From assembly GCF_019550795.1 (NCBI RefSeq), contig NZ_CP080545.1:4250001-4314000 (forward strand): 64,000 nt of DNA, in the 5' to 3' direction. The notes below the pieces were generated by a model. It had not been told where the DNA came from. It was given only the letters and a program-made list of their open reading frames with translations, and did not search any database. The DNA comes from Paenibacillus sp. sptzw28. Lineage in GTDB: Bacteria; Bacillota; Bacilli; Paenibacillales; Paenibacillaceae. The translations under genes and the position numbers were made by a program. Shown here one piece after another: positions 36,788-45,788 of this stretch (position 1 is the first letter of the stretch; each line of letters opens with the position of its first letter).

Positions 36788-37240
36788 TCACCTCATCTTT
36801 TTGTAGTCGTTCTCATCAGCCAGAATATCCGTTATCGTACCTTGAATTTCAACCGTATCCGGCGTGCACAGAAAAATATTCGGCCCAAGCTTCGAGATGC
36901 TGCCGTTTAAAGCATAAACCGTCCCGCTCAAAAAGTCGACTATCCGTACAGCCAGATCCGTTCTCACGCGCTGCAGGTTAACTACAACAGACCGGCGCGA
37001 GCGCAAATGATCGGCGATTTCCTGCGCTTCATCATACGAACGCGGTTCGTTTAGAATAACGCGAACGTTTTTCTGCGAATGGATGCTGACGACATTGCTG
37101 CCCTTCGTGGTTTGTTTACGTGCTTCGAACGAAGAAGTTTCAACCTCTTGCTCCTCATTGTGGTCGATTCTTTCGCGTTGAACGATTTCCTCTTCCTCCT
37201 GCAGGCCAAGAAAGTTCATAAACTTAGTCATTACGCTCAT
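36788..37240 (-). CDS. sepF: Cell-division protein SepF
   Basis: A 150-residue FtsZ-binding membrane anchor. The N-terminal amphipathic helix ([15 protein letters not shown]) binds membrane, a variable linker follows, and the C-terminal core (about 60-145, [20 protein letters not shown] and [20 protein letters not shown]) makes rings that bundle FtsZ. It has the usual length. Its ATG overlaps the ylmE stop (ATGA). Confidence 0.96.
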   Translation of the reverse strand: MSVMTKFMNFLGLQEEEEIVQRERIDHNEEQEVETSSFEARKQTTKGSNVVSIHSQKNVRVILNEPRSYDEAQEIADHLRSRRSVVVNLQRVRTDLAVRIVDFLSGTVYALNGSISKLGPNIFLCTPDTVEIQGTITDILADENDYKKMR

Positions 37241-37965
37241 TGTTCATTCCTCCCAACTAGTATGGTGCCCAATCTCAGCCATGTGGCGCCTTCCTCCACG
37301 GCTACTTCAAAATCGCCCGACATGCCCATAGATAACCCGTTCACCGGCTGCCGAAGCACTGCCTTGGCATTAAGCTCGTCCCTGAGCTCGCGCAGCCCGC
37401 GGAAAACCGGCCGCGACTGCTCCGCTTCCCCACCCAGCGGTGCCATAGTCATAAGACCGACAGGCTCGATATGCGGTAAGTCGGCAAGTTCCCTTGCGAA
37501 TTCGGTTAACCGCTCAGGCGCAAGCCCGTGCTTGCTCTCTTCGCCGGAGACGTTCACTTGAATGAAGCACGGGACCACTATGCCAAGCTGCTGGGCCCGC
37601 CGTTCGATGGCTTGAGCAAGCGAAGACCTGTCCAGTGAGTGAATGTATGTAAACTTTCCGATGACGTCCTTGACTTTATTCGTTTGAAGCGATCCGATGA
37701 AATGCCATTTTACCTCACTCGAAGCGGCCTTGGTATCGCCGCCTTCGGCATGGCTGCCGCTGATTGCGTTCCACTTGGCTTCCGCGTCCTGCCAGCGGTT
37801 CTCGCCGAGATGGACGAGCCCGTGCCGAAGAACGTCTGCCGTCTGCTGGAGGCCGACATATTTGGTCACAGCGATCAGCTCTATATCTTCACGTCTTCTG
37901 CCGCTCCGCAGGCACGCTTCGCTCAGACGGCGTTCCACCGTTTGTATCCTGTCCGACAAAGTCAT
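37237..37965 (-). CDS. PLP-binding homeostasis protein YlmE (YggS family)
   Basis: A 242-residue alanine-racemase-like barrel. The PLP lysine is in [11 protein letters not shown] (about residue 35), with [23 protein letters not shown] and the phosphate-binding [20 protein letters not shown]. Family members buffer PLP and affect amino-acid pools. The frame opens at 38073; the ATG at 37965 overlaps the pgeF TGA (ATGA) and has GTGGAG 7 bases upstream, so I start there. Confidence 0.93.
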   Translation of the reverse strand: MTLSDRIQTVERRLSEACLRSGRRREDIELIAVTKYVGLQQTADVLRHGLVHLGENRWQDAEAKWNAISGSHAEGGDTKAASSEVKWHFIGSLQTNKVKDVIGKFTYIHSLDRSSLAQAIERRAQQLGIVVPCFIQVNVSGEESKHGLAPERLTEFARELADLPHIEPVGLMTMAPLGGEAEQSRPVFRGLRELRDELNAKAVLRQPVNGLSMGMSGDFEVAVEEGATWLRLGTILVGRNEQ

Positions 37966-38837
37966 GCGTGCGCTCCACCTCTTCCTATGCCGATCCAACT
38001 GACCATTCTGCCGGTTGCTCCGCCTTCCGCACGATGCGAGAAGAAGAGTTCCGTAGAACAACCGGTGCACCACTCTGACATTTCGATATTGATCGGCAAA
38101 ATTCCTGCTTTTATCATAATCTGTCGGTTCAATTCTTTCAAGTTAATCCGCGCTTTGCCGTTTGCCGTCGGTTTAATGACTGATTCTACAGGTACGCCGT
38201 CTCCCCGGAGCGTTCGCTCCAGCTGAGCCTGAAGGGGCCGGGCGCGTTCCAGCACAATGCCGTCGACTTCATAGCAGCAGAGGCCGATGGAAGGTCCGAT
38301 TGCCGCCCTTATATTTCTCATGCTGCAATTGTACTGCTCCTTCATGGCCTCGGCCGTAAGCCGTGCAATCTCCATAACCGTGCCTTTCCATCCGGCATGA
38401 GCCAGCGCAACAACACCGCACACGGGATCGAAAAAATACAGCGGAACGCAGTCGGCATAAAAAGACGTGAGCAGTACGTCTTTCTCGTTCGTCATGAGTG
38501 CATCAGCCTCCGCTATAGCCGATTCACGGGATTCCCTGCCTTTGCCGCGATCCGCGGCGGTTACACGGTATACACGGGTGCCATGCACCTGCTCGGCGCA
38601 AGTCCAGGCGTCGAAGGGCCAAGCCAGAGCTTCAGCCAGCAACTTGCGGTTGGCTACAACGTTTCCTGCATCGTCCCCGACATGCAGCCCGCAGTTAAGC
38701 GAGGTCCAGGGTTCGGCGCTTGTCCCGCCCAGCCGGCTTGTAAAGCCTGCGCTTAAACCGCCGTAGCCCTCCATCCACCGGGGCAATAAAAAAAGCGAAG
38801 GTCCCTTCGCTGTCTCCATACGTTCAAAAGGTTCCAT
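37962..38837 (-). CDS. pgeF: Peptidoglycan editing factor / purine nucleosidase-like (YlmD)
   Basis: A 291-residue member of the multicopper-oxidase-like (DUF152/YfiH) family. The conserved Cys/His metal site residues are in EQVHGTRV, FYADCVPLYF and AHAGWKGTV (about residues 88-160). YfiH in E. coli edits MurC use of L-Ala versus L-Ser, and relatives also hydrolyse purine nucleosides; which applies here is open. The frame opens at 38879; GAGG about 10 bases before the ATG at 38837 supports that start. Confidence 0.92.
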   Translation of the reverse strand: MEPFERMETAKGPSLFLLPRWMEGYGGLSAGFTSRLGGTSAEPWTSLNCGLHVGDDAGNVVANRKLLAEALAWPFDAWTCAEQVHGTRVYRVTAADRGKGRESRESAIAEADALMTNEKDVLLTSFYADCVPLYFFDPVCGVVALAHAGWKGTVMEIARLTAEAMKEQYNCSMRNIRAAIGPSIGLCCYEVDGIVLERARPLQAQLERTLRGDGVPVESVIKPTANGKARINLKELNRQIMIKAGILPINIEMSEWCTGCSTELFFSHRAEGGATGRMVSWIGIGRGGAHA

Positions 38838-38879
38838 CCGATATTCACCTCGCAACCAGTTTACCACAGGAACGTTCAA

Positions 38880-38909
38880 CCGCGCGAGCGGAGTTCCCCG
38901 CCCGCGCGG
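38880..38909 (-). other. Strong GC hairpin between ylmC and pgeF
   Basis: CCGCGCGAGCGG (38880-38891) pairs with CCGCCCGCGCGG (38898-38909), with one mismatch and a 6-base loop. No T run follows on the minus strand, so it is not a standard terminator; it may stabilise or process the mRNA. Confidence 0.55.
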
Positions 38910-38933
38910 CTTGCGTCTTTTCCCGGGAACCCG

Positions 38934-39209
38934 TTACCGCGCCTGCACGTCTTCCTCTTCGTTGCGGAGCAGCTTTGTGTCATCGATTCGCACCAGAACG
39001 ACATCCGTTCCGATTTTCACGATATTGCGCCATGGAATCACGACATCCGTCCCCCCGCCGAACAAACCGAAAAACTTCGTGTAGTTGGGTACCACAATCG
39101 AGTCGATCCGCCCTTGACGCAAGTCAAGCTCGAGATCACTTACCTGGCCGAGCTTGCGGCCGTCCACGATATTAATGACATCCTTCGTTTGGAAATCCGA
39201 AATTTTCAC
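38934..39209 (-). CDS. PRC-barrel protein YlmC/YmxH
   Basis: A 91-residue PRC-barrel protein of the YlmC/YmxH sporulation family (KISDFQTKDVINIVDGRKLG and then GQVSDLELDLRQGRIDSIVV). The frame opens at a GTG at 39248, but the family start falls at residue 14 of that frame, a GTG at 39209 with GGTGA 8 bases upstream, which I use. On the minus strand CATATAGT (39263-39270) with ACATTTT 12 bases upstream is a weak SigE-like promoter, in keeping with mother-cell expression of ymxH; spacing is short. Confidence 0.9.
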   Translation of the reverse strand: MKISDFQTKDVINIVDGRKLGQVSDLELDLRQGRIDSIVVPNYTKFFGLFGGGTDVVIPWRNIVKIGTDVVLVRIDDTKLLRNEEEDVQAR

Positions 39210-39404
39210 TTCACCGCTCACCACGTTTCCGCAAGGGTTTTCGTCCACTCGCCTTTAATACTACTATATGTTCGCAATGGGCAAAATGTCCTCCCTGCTG
39301 CGAAAAAGTGGCCGGGGCGGGTAATGCCGCCACACCGGCCGATATAAGCGATTCAGACTTAGTTACGTCTTGCCGCGTCTTCTGCTCTGCATCTCTATAC
39401 TACG

Positions 39405-39433
39405 AAAAGAAAAACGGCGCATCGCGCGCCGTT
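39405..39433 (-). terminator. Terminator of sigG
   Basis: On the minus strand AACGGCGC / GCGCCGTT with loop GCGAT is followed by TTTCTTTT, directly after the sigG stop. Confidence 0.9.
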
Positions 39434-40216
39434 TCACGTTTTCACATGCTTTTGCATTTGTTGGATGGCCGATTTCTCCAGCCTTGAAACCTGTGCTTGC
39501 GAGATGCCGATTTCATCGGCGACCTCCATCTGTGTTTTTCCTTCAAAAAAACGCATCGAGAGGATCATCTTTTCCCGGTCGTTTAATTTATGCATCGCTT
39601 CTCGCAGCGCAATCTCTTCGATCCACGATACATCTTTGTTTTTGTCGTCGCTAATCTGGTCCATCACATAGATGGGGTCTCCCCCGTCGTGATAAATCGG
39701 TTCGAACAATGATACCGGGTCCTGAATGGCATCGAGCGCAAACACGACGTCCTCTCTCGGTACGTTTAACGCCTCGGAAATTTCAAAAATAGTCGGCTCC
39801 CTCGAATTTTGATTGGTCAAGCTGTCGCGTACCTGGAGCGCCTTATAGGCGATATCGCGCAAGCTGCGCGAAACGCGAATCGGATTATTGTCCCGCAGAT
39901 AGCGGCGGATCTCACCGATAATCATCGGTACGGCATACGTGGAAAACTTCACGTTTTGACTGAGGTCGAAATTGTCGATTGCCTTCATAAGGCCGATACA
40001 GCCGACCTGGAACAGATCGTCGACGAACTCCCCGCGGTTGTTAAACCGCTGAATGACACTGAGCACCAGCCTCAGGTTGCCATTGACCAATTTCTCTCTT
40101 GCTGACCATTCATTCTGCGTTTGTAATGCCGTGAAGAGCTCGCGCATCTCGACATTGGTCAGAACAGGCAGTTTCGCGGTATCCACTCCACAAATCTCGA
40201 CTTTGTTTCGGGTCAA
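39434..40216 (-). CDS. sigG: Forespore RNA polymerase sigma factor SigG
   Basis: A 260-residue sigma-70 factor for late forespore genes. Region 1.2/2 (LVNGNLRLVLSVIQRFNNRG, DDLFQVGCIGLMKAIDNFDL), region 3 and region 4 (EKMILSMRFFEGKTQMEVAD, then QAQVSRLEKSAIQQM) are complete. The SigG-specific N-terminus (RNKVEICGVDTAKLPVLTN) separates it from SigF. The start is TTG with GGAGG 8 bases upstream. It follows sigE after a 200-base gap with its own terminator and a SigF/SigG-like promoter. Confidence 0.97.
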   Translation of the reverse strand: MTRNKVEICGVDTAKLPVLTNVEMRELFTALQTQNEWSAREKLVNGNLRLVLSVIQRFNNRGEFVDDLFQVGCIGLMKAIDNFDLSQNVKFSTYAVPMIIGEIRRYLRDNNPIRVSRSLRDIAYKALQVRDSLTNQNSREPTIFEISEALNVPREDVVFALDAIQDPVSLFEPIYHDGGDPIYVMDQISDDKNKDVSWIEEIALREAMHKLNDREKMILSMRFFEGKTQMEVADEIGISQAQVSRLEKSAIQQMQKHVKT

Positions 40217-40249
40217 CGTGATTACCTCCCAAGGAGAAACATTAATGTA

Positions 40250-40278
40250 CAGTATCTCCTCGGACCCCCAATTTATTC
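40250..40278 (-). promoter_or_regulatory. Possible SigF/SigG promoter of sigG
   Basis: On the minus strand GAATA (40274-40278) and GATACTG (40250-40256) are 17 bases apart, resembling the forespore TGAATA / CATACTA pattern, about 34 bases before the sigG start. Confidence 0.4.
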
Positions 40279-40282
40279 CCTC

Positions 40283-40332
40283 TGAAAAAACGGCTGTTCC
40301 GCCGGTTTAGAGGCGAAAAAGCCGCTCTTTTA
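40283..40332 (-). terminator. Likely terminator of the spoIIGA-sigE transcript
   Basis: On the minus strand CGGCT..GCC / GGC..AGCCG is followed by TTTTTTC. It separates sigE from the sigG promoter, but the stem is imperfect. Confidence 0.6.
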
Positions 40333-40416
40333 AAGGATATTATCGACACTCGCCAAATTATACATCGAATAAAAATTTCTTTCTTTCGTCAAGTAAGTAA
40401 GTATTATCCATTTCAC

Positions 40417-41139
40417 CTATACCATTTTATTAAACTCCTTGCGGAGGCGTTTTATAATGCGCTTCTCCAGCCTGGAGATGTATGATTGCGAGATGCCGAG
40501 CAAATCGGCCACATCCTTCTGCGTCTTCTCCTCGCCGTCGGCCAGACCGAACCTCAGCTCCATGATGATTCGCTCCCGTTCCGTCAGCTTATCGAGCGCT
40601 TTGTGCAGCAGTTTACGGTCGACCTGTTCCTCGATATTCCGGTAAATCGTGTCATTCTCGGTACCGAGCACATCCGAGAGCAGCAGCTCATTGCCGTCCC
40701 AGTCGATGTTAAGCGGCTCATCGAACGACACCTCGGTCCTTGTCTTACTGTTGCGCCGCAAATACATCAGTATTTCATTCTCGATACAGCGGGATGCATA
40801 GGTTGCAAGCTTTATTTTCTTCTCCGGATCGAATGTATTTACCGCTTTAATGAGTCCAATGGCTCCGATTGAAACTAAATCCTCGATATGGATACCCGTA
40901 TTCTCAAACTTCCTTGCAATATAAACGACAAGCCTCAGATTGCGCTCGATTAGCATGGCGCGTATTGCGGAGTCGCCCGAAGGCAGCTTCTCGAGCAAAT
41001 ATTCCTCTTCTTCACGCGTGAGTGGAGGGGGCAGCGCCTCACTTCCGCCGATATAATAAATTTCCTCGCTTTTTAATCCGAATAAAAACAAAAGACGATA
41101 ATAATATAACTGCAGGGTCAGTTTCCATTTGACGAGCAT
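40417..41139 (-). CDS. sigE: Mother-cell sigma factor SigE (pro-form)
   Basis: A 240-residue pro-SigE. The N-terminal hydrophobic pro-sequence ([20 protein letters not shown]) ends at the processing site [13 protein letters not shown], cut by SpoIIGA after asymmetric septation. Regions 2 ([40 protein letters not shown]), 3 and 4 ([20 protein letters not shown]) are intact. It overlaps the spoIIGA end by 22 bases and is cotranscribed with it. Confidence 0.97.
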   Translation of the reverse strand: MLVKWKLTLQLYYYRLLFLFGLKSEEIYYIGGSEALPPPLTREEEEYLLEKLPSGDSAIRAMLIERNLRLVVYIARKFENTGIHIEDLVSIGAIGLIKAVNTFDPEKKIKLATYASRCIENEILMYLRRNSKTRTEVSFDEPLNIDWDGNELLLSDVLGTENDTIYRNIEEQVDRKLLHKALDKLTERERIIMELRFGLADGEEKTQKDVADLLGISQSYISRLEKRIIKRLRKEFNKMV

Positions 41140-42107
41140 GCTGTTCCATCCTTCCTCGAAGAACTTTGAATTGGATCGATCGTATCGCTTCTATTTTGCA
41201 GCAACGACGGATGGATAATTGCCTGATAGGCCCCATCTGCGACTAATTTGCCGGCATCCAAGCCGATCAGCACTTTTCGTGTTTCGAATGTTTCGCCTTC
41301 CCTCTTCACATAGACGACATCCGGCTTCATAGCAAGCATAAACTGAGCCCCGCGGTTAATCCCGCGATAGGGCACAAGCCGCAGCCGGTCCTGCCACACA
41401 AACTCTTCATCGTTCATATTAAGCAGCAGTTTGTCGACCTCCGCATCCCTGATCCGGTTGATCCATGAAGGCGGCAGCACATCCTCCCAAATGGAAGCCT
41501 CCATTACCATCACCGGTGTACGGGTCAGCGGTTCATACAGTTGGTTGCCGGTGTCGATAAGTCCAATACACGATCTCTGGCTGTCTCCTATTGTGACTCT
41601 AACCTCCGCAAGATGACTGCGAACAAGATCTCCTTCCTTACGCTGAGTCACGATTGAGCGGAAAATATAAAAACCGACGCATACGACGCTAAATACAAAC
41701 ACAATCCCCAATTTGAGCTGAAAATGGCCGTTTACAAATGAGTTCCAAACCGGTGCCGAGCCGCTCATCAATAAATAGTGAAGCCCGAACACAGCGCCCG
41801 CTGCAGCAAAGTTCACTCCATAGAAAGCCCCGATATGCCGCAGAAAATGCTGCACGCTTCCAAATCCGAATGCCATAAGCAGCATCACGATCGATAAAGC
41901 GAATTTAATAATGATTGTAAACATAAACGATAATGGGGGGAAAAGGATCATAACGGCGTATAGTGAACCAATTAACGCCGCCAGCAGCACCCGCCACCAT
42001 TTTGCGCGAAAGCCCCGCACCCAGGCTGTCATGAGCAATGTTGAACCGTCAATTAGCAGGTTAATCATGAAATAGACATCGATATAGACAACATCCAGCG
42101 CGTTCAC
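41118..42107 (-). CDS. spoIIGA: Pro-SigE processing peptidase SpoIIGA
   Basis: A 329-residue membrane-linked aspartic protease that processes pro-SigE. About five membrane helices fill residues 1-165, and the cytoplasmic half holds the catalytic Asp in [15 protein letters not shown] (about residue 190). The start at 42107 is a GTG whose Shine-Dalgarno (AGGAAGG) overlaps it too closely; a better placed start could be the CTG three codons in, so the N-terminus is uncertain. It lies downstream of ftsZ after a 225-base gap that contains the ftsZ terminator and a Spo0A-type promoter. Confidence 0.94.
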   Translation of the reverse strand: MNALDVVYIDVYFMINLLIDGSTLLMTAWVRGFRAKWWRVLLAALIGSLYAVMILFPPLSFMFTIIIKFALSIVMLLMAFGFGSVQHFLRHIGAFYGVNFAAAGAVFGLHYLLMSGSAPVWNSFVNGHFQLKLGIVFVFSVVCVGFYIFRSIVTQRKEGDLVRSHLAEVRVTIGDSQRSCIGLIDTGNQLYEPLTRTPVMVMEASIWEDVLPPSWINRIRDAEVDKLLLNMNDEEFVWQDRLRLVPYRGINRGAQFMLAMKPDVVYVKREGETFETRKVLIGLDAGKLVADGAYQAIIHPSLLQNRSDTIDPIQSSSRKDGTACSSNGN

Positions 42108-42176
42108 CTTCCTGCCGCACTTCCCGGTTGCAGCCTATTCCCTCATGCCTTGCTGAGTTCCTCGGCTTGTGTGTCT

Positions 42177-42209
42177 AGTATATTTAAATCCTATTACAAT
42201 GTCTGTCTA
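42177..42209 (-). promoter_or_regulatory. Possible Spo0A-dependent SigA promoter of spoIIG
   Basis: On the minus strand TAGACA (42204-42209) and TATACT (42177-42182) are 21 bases apart, the unusually long spacing known for B. subtilis spoIIG. A 0A-box-like TGTCGAT lies at 42237-42243. Confidence 0.5.
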
Positions 42210-42281
42210 AACATGCCGTCAGCAGCGATCTTTTTTTGTCGATGTCTCGGGGGTGACAAGCGGTATTATCTCGGAAAAACG

Positions 42282-42316
42282 CAAAAAAACCGCTTCCCTC
42301 GAAGAGGGATAGCGGT
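42282..42316 (-). terminator. Terminator of ftsZ
   Basis: On the minus strand ACCGCTATCCCTC / GAGGGAAGCGGT with a TTCG loop ends in seven T residues. Confidence 0.95.
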
Positions 42317-42332
42317 CGGGTTCAGCCCGGAT

Positions 42333-43451
42333 TTAACGGTCGTTATTACGTCGGTTACGAAGGAATGCCGGAATATCAAGCTGATCGCTCGATACCGTAT
42401 TGCCAAATGGCTTCGGACCAGGCGCAGCTGCCTGACGTGCCTCTCCCGCCGCTTCGGCAGGCTGGCCGGCCGGCGTACGGCGTACCGCCTGGCTGCTGCG
42501 GTGCTCAAAACCGGTCGCAATAACCGTTACTTTGATTTCTTCCTTAAGGTTCTCGTCGATGCTGGCTCCGAAGATCATATTCACTTCCGGATCGGAGGCG
42601 GAAATAACGATTTCCGCCGCTTCATTCACTTCATACAGCGACAGGTTGGACCCACCGGTTATGTTCATAATGATTCCGCGCGCACCGTCGATCGAAGTCT
42701 CCAGAAGAGGACTTTGGATTGCTTTGCGGGCAGCTTCTGCCGCACGATTCTCCCCGGTTGCCGCGCCGATTCCCATAAGCGCCGAACCGCGCTCGGTCAT
42801 AATGGTCTTAACGTCGGCGAAGTCGAGGTTGATAAGCCCAGGGACCGCGATAAGATCCGAAATGCCCTGAACAGCCTGCTTCAATACGTTATCCGCTTCG
42901 CGGAAGGCTTCGAGCATCGGCGTTTTTTTGTCGACGATCTCAAGCAGCCGGTCATTCGGGATGACGATTAATGTATCGACTTTTTCTTTGAGCGCTTCAA
43001 TGCCAAGCTCGGCTTGTCCTGACCGTTTGCGTCCTTCGAAGGTGAACGGGCGGGTAACGACGCCCACAGTCAAGGCTCCGCACTCGCGGGCGATCTCGGC
43101 TATAACCGGAGCCGCGCCCGTGCCCGTACCGCCTCCCATACCGGCAGTAACGAAAACCATGTCTGCTCCTTTGAGCGTGTTCATGACCGATTCGCGGGAC
43201 TCTTCAGCGGCTTTCTTCCCAACCTCGGGGTTCGCCCCGGCTCCAAGGCCGCGGGTGAGCTTGTCGCCAATTTGCAGCTTTTGCTCGGATCTCGCCATGT
43301 GAAGCGCTTGAGCGTCCGTATTCACCGTAATAAATTCCACGCCTCTGACACCATTTTCGATCATCCGGTTAACGGCATTACTGCCGCCCCCGCCAACGCC
43401 GATGACCTTTATTTGGGCCAGCTGCTCCATTTCAAAATCGAATTCCAACAT
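42333..43451 (-). CDS. ftsZ: Cell-division GTPase FtsZ
   Basis: A 372-residue tubulin homologue that polymerises into the Z-ring. The GTP-binding motif [16 protein letters not shown] (about residues 101-116), the T7-like [19 protein letters not shown] and the conserved C-terminal peptide [13 protein letters not shown], which binds FtsA and SepF, are all present. A Pro/Ala-rich linker (about 320-350) precedes the tail. The frame opens at 43472, overlapping ftsA, but GGGGGA 9 bases before the ATG at 43451 marks the start. Cotranscribed with ftsA. Confidence 0.98.
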   Translation of the reverse strand: MLEFDFEMEQLAQIKVIGVGGGGSNAVNRMIENGVRGVEFITVNTDAQALHMARSEQKLQIGDKLTRGLGAGANPEVGKKAAEESRESVMNTLKGADMVFVTAGMGGGTGTGAAPVIAEIARECGALTVGVVTRPFTFEGRKRSGQAELGIEALKEKVDTLIVIPNDRLLEIVDKKTPMLEAFREADNVLKQAVQGISDLIAVPGLINLDFADVKTIMTERGSALMGIGAATGENRAAEAARKAIQSPLLETSIDGARGIIMNITGGSNLSLYEVNEAAEIVISASDPEVNMIFGASIDENLKEEIKVTVIATGFEHRSSQAVRRTPAGQPAEAAGEARQAAAPGPKPFGNTVSSDQLDIPAFLRNRRNNDR

Positions 43452-43468
43452 TCTGTTATATCCCCCGA

Positions 43469-44710
43469 TCAAATGAATTCGCTAAACATGTTTTTCAATC
43501 TTTCGAACAGTCCTGGTTTATCGGATGAAGGCGCTCCGGCTTTGCGGCTTGCGCTCTTCTTGGGAGCAGGAATTAACCGATTCCTCATGTGCTTGGAAAC
43601 GTATTGTATCATTCCAACGCCGCTTGTGAAAGACGGGTCTTTAACGCCGATATAATCAGGCACTGCAATGCGTACAGACGATTCCAGCTCGCTTTGCGCC
43701 AGCGAGAGCGTTCCCGGCAGCATTGCAGCGCCGCCTGTCAGCACATAGCCGTTAATTTTGTCGCTATATCCAAGTCGACGTACTTCTTGGCGAATAAGGT
43801 GGAAAATTTCCTGCATCCGGGGTTCGATGATGTTGGCTAGATCGACTTGTGAAAATTCCTTCTCAACGTTGCTGCCCATGCGCATCACTTTGAATTTCTG
43901 ATCCTCGGCTGCATCGCCGATAAGTGCGCAGCCGAACTTCTGCTTGATCTTCTCGGCTTGTTCGGTTTGGGTCCGCAACCCGTATGATATATCGCTCGTT
44001 ACATACTCCCCGCCAATGGGAAGCGTTGAAGTCGCGGAAATGCTGCCTTGTTCGAAGACCGCTATCGTGCAGGACCCAGCACCGATATCGGCCAGTACGG
44101 TCCCCATCATTTTCTCATCCTTGGTCAGCGCCATTTGACCTGACGCCAGAGACATTAAAATAACGCCTGCGATCCGCAGATTGGCTTTCTCGACGCACCG
44201 GACCAGATTATGTATCGCCGTTTTCGCTCCGGTGACGACCGTTGCTTCCACTTCAAGCCGGACGCCTATCATGCCGCGCGGGTCCGAGATACCTTCAAGC
44301 CCGTCTACCAGATACTGTTTCGAAACCAGATTAATGATTTCCCTCTCCGGCGGAAGCGCGACAACTTTAGCAGCCTGCAGTACCCGCTCGATATCTTCCT
44401 CGCCGATTTCCCTGTCTTCATTGGATACGGCCACAACGCCATGATTCGTTTGAAGTCCGATATGGTTTCCCTGAATACCGACGTATACGTCACTTATTTG
44501 AATTCCGACCATCCGTTCGGCATGATCCACCGCATTGCGGATGGATTGGACCGTCTGGTCGATATCAACGATGGCCCCTTTACGAATTCCTTCCGAGTCG
44601 GCAGATCCAACTCCAATAATATTAATGGCTCCGTTATTTACTTCGCCAATAATAGCACGAACCTTGGATGTACCGATGTCCAAACTGACGATGATGTCGT
44701 TGCTGCTCAA
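43469..44710 (-). CDS. ftsA: Cell-division protein FtsA
   Basis: A 413-residue actin-like protein tethering FtsZ to the membrane. The ATPase signatures [21 protein letters not shown] ([18 protein letters not shown]) at the start and [18 protein letters not shown] and [13 protein letters not shown] later are intact, with the FtsA-specific 1C domain between. The C-terminal amphipathic helix [14 protein letters not shown] is the membrane anchor. The start is TTG with GGAGG 10 bases upstream. A 230-base gap separates it from divIB and holds a SigH-like promoter. Confidence 0.97.
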   Translation of the reverse strand: MSSNDIIVSLDIGTSKVRAIIGEVNNGAINIIGVGSADSEGIRKGAIVDIDQTVQSIRNAVDHAERMVGIQISDVYVGIQGNHIGLQTNHGVVAVSNEDREIGEEDIERVLQAAKVVALPPEREIINLVSKQYLVDGLEGISDPRGMIGVRLEVEATVVTGAKTAIHNLVRCVEKANLRIAGVILMSLASGQMALTKDEKMMGTVLADIGAGSCTIAVFEQGSISATSTLPIGGEYVTSDISYGLRTQTEQAEKIKQKFGCALIGDAAEDQKFKVMRMGSNVEKEFSQVDLANIIEPRMQEIFHLIRQEVRRLGYSDKINGYVLTGGAAMLPGTLSLAQSELESSVRIAVPDYIGVKDPSFTSGVGMIQYVSKHMRNRLIPAPKKSASRKAGAPSSDKPGLFERLKNMFSEFI

Positions 44711-44778
44711 GCCCGTGGCACCTCCGTTTCAACATTAATAGATTCCGTTATATACCCGGTCTCTGCGTGCATTTCTAC

Positions 44779-44805
44779 TTATTCAACGCAGCAGCTATTT
44801 TCCCT
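44779..44805 (-). promoter_or_regulatory. Possible SigH promoter of ftsAZ
   Basis: On the minus strand AGGGAAAAT (44797-44805) and GAATAA (44779-44784) are 12 bases apart, resembling the SigH pattern RnAGGAwWW / RnnGAATww. B. subtilis ftsAZ has a SigH promoter, so one is expected here. Confidence 0.4.
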
Positions 44806-44940
44806 CTTTTTTCTACAATTTTTTCGATGTTGATAATATTTCCAAGCGCCCCGGCTGCCGCGCCGGGTCTGCATTCTTTAGAAAAAAATGAAAAAAGAGA
44901 TTGTAAAGTTACATAATTAAAATTCTATCACTCTTTGAAG

Positions 44941-45705
44941 CTATTGAGTAGTCTCTTTTTTGCCGTTATCTTTATTTTCCCCCGCATCCGGAGCGAACGG
45001 AACATAGGTATCGGCAAGAAGCATCGTTATGAGCCCCGGCTCCTGTGTTTCGATCACCGCGTTTAATGCGGAAATCTTCTGCGGAAGCAGTGAAGCGGCC
45101 GTAATTACTTCAAACCTGGTCCGGGTATAAATTTTTATGCGGTCCGGGTATGCCATCGACGGCGCAGGAATAATCTCGGAGAAATCGGATAGCGACTGTG
45201 GGGGGATACTTGCAAGTTCTTTGCAAAGCTGCGCTTTGACCGGATCGTCCGCTTTCCAGCCGGACAGTATCGGCTTGTCCACTATCGTATCGGCTCCGGT
45301 CGGGACGCTCGATCCATTCGACAAAATCGCGGTTAAGGCGCCTTGATCCGACAATTCAAAGGCGACCGTTTGATATTCCTCAACGACGATTCGCACCTTC
45401 CCCGGGAACGATTTAATAACATCAACCTTCTCGATCGGCTTAAGCGTTTTGACCCTCGCCTGGATCGTGCTTGCCGTCGTCCCGAAGAAGGCGTCTCCGA
45501 CTGCTATTCCAGCCGCCTTCCGTATGTCCGTCGCTAGTGTATATTTCTGTCCTTCTACCGACACTGAAGAAATTTTGCTGATGGAAGAATTAAAAAAGAG
45601 AACACATAAAATAACGATAAATAGCAATAACAGAACAGCCAGCAGTTTTTTGCCGCCTCGGCGTTTGCGGACAGGTTCCCGCAGCACGGGTATCTTCTCT
45701 TGCAT
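44941..45705 (-). CDS. divIB: Cell-division protein DivIB/FtsQ
   Basis: A 254-residue bitopic divisome protein. A basic cytoplasmic N-terminus (REPVRKRRGGKK) precedes one membrane helix (about 20-40) and an extracytoplasmic POTRA domain (about 45-115, ISSVSVEGQKYTLATDIRKA), then the FtsQ/DivIB beta domain ending about residue 230 and a short acidic-basic tail. It stabilises the FtsL-PBP2B complex. It lies 83 bases downstream of murA. Confidence 0.92.
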   Translation of the reverse strand: MQEKIPVLREPVRKRRGGKKLLAVLLLLFIVILCVLFFNSSISKISSVSVEGQKYTLATDIRKAAGIAVGDAFFGTTASTIQARVKTLKPIEKVDVIKSFPGKVRIVVEEYQTVAFELSDQGALTAILSNGSSVPTGADTIVDKPILSGWKADDPVKAQLCKELASIPPQSLSDFSEIIPAPSMAYPDRIKIYTRTRFEVITAASLLPQKISALNAVIETQEPGLITMLLADTYVPFAPDAGENKDNGKKETTQ

Positions 45706-45788
45706 AACTTGTCCCCTCTCCGTGCAAACGCAAACGGCAATGCGAGTTGCCGTTCACGGTCTGGTTAGCATACGGTTTTATGAAAGCA

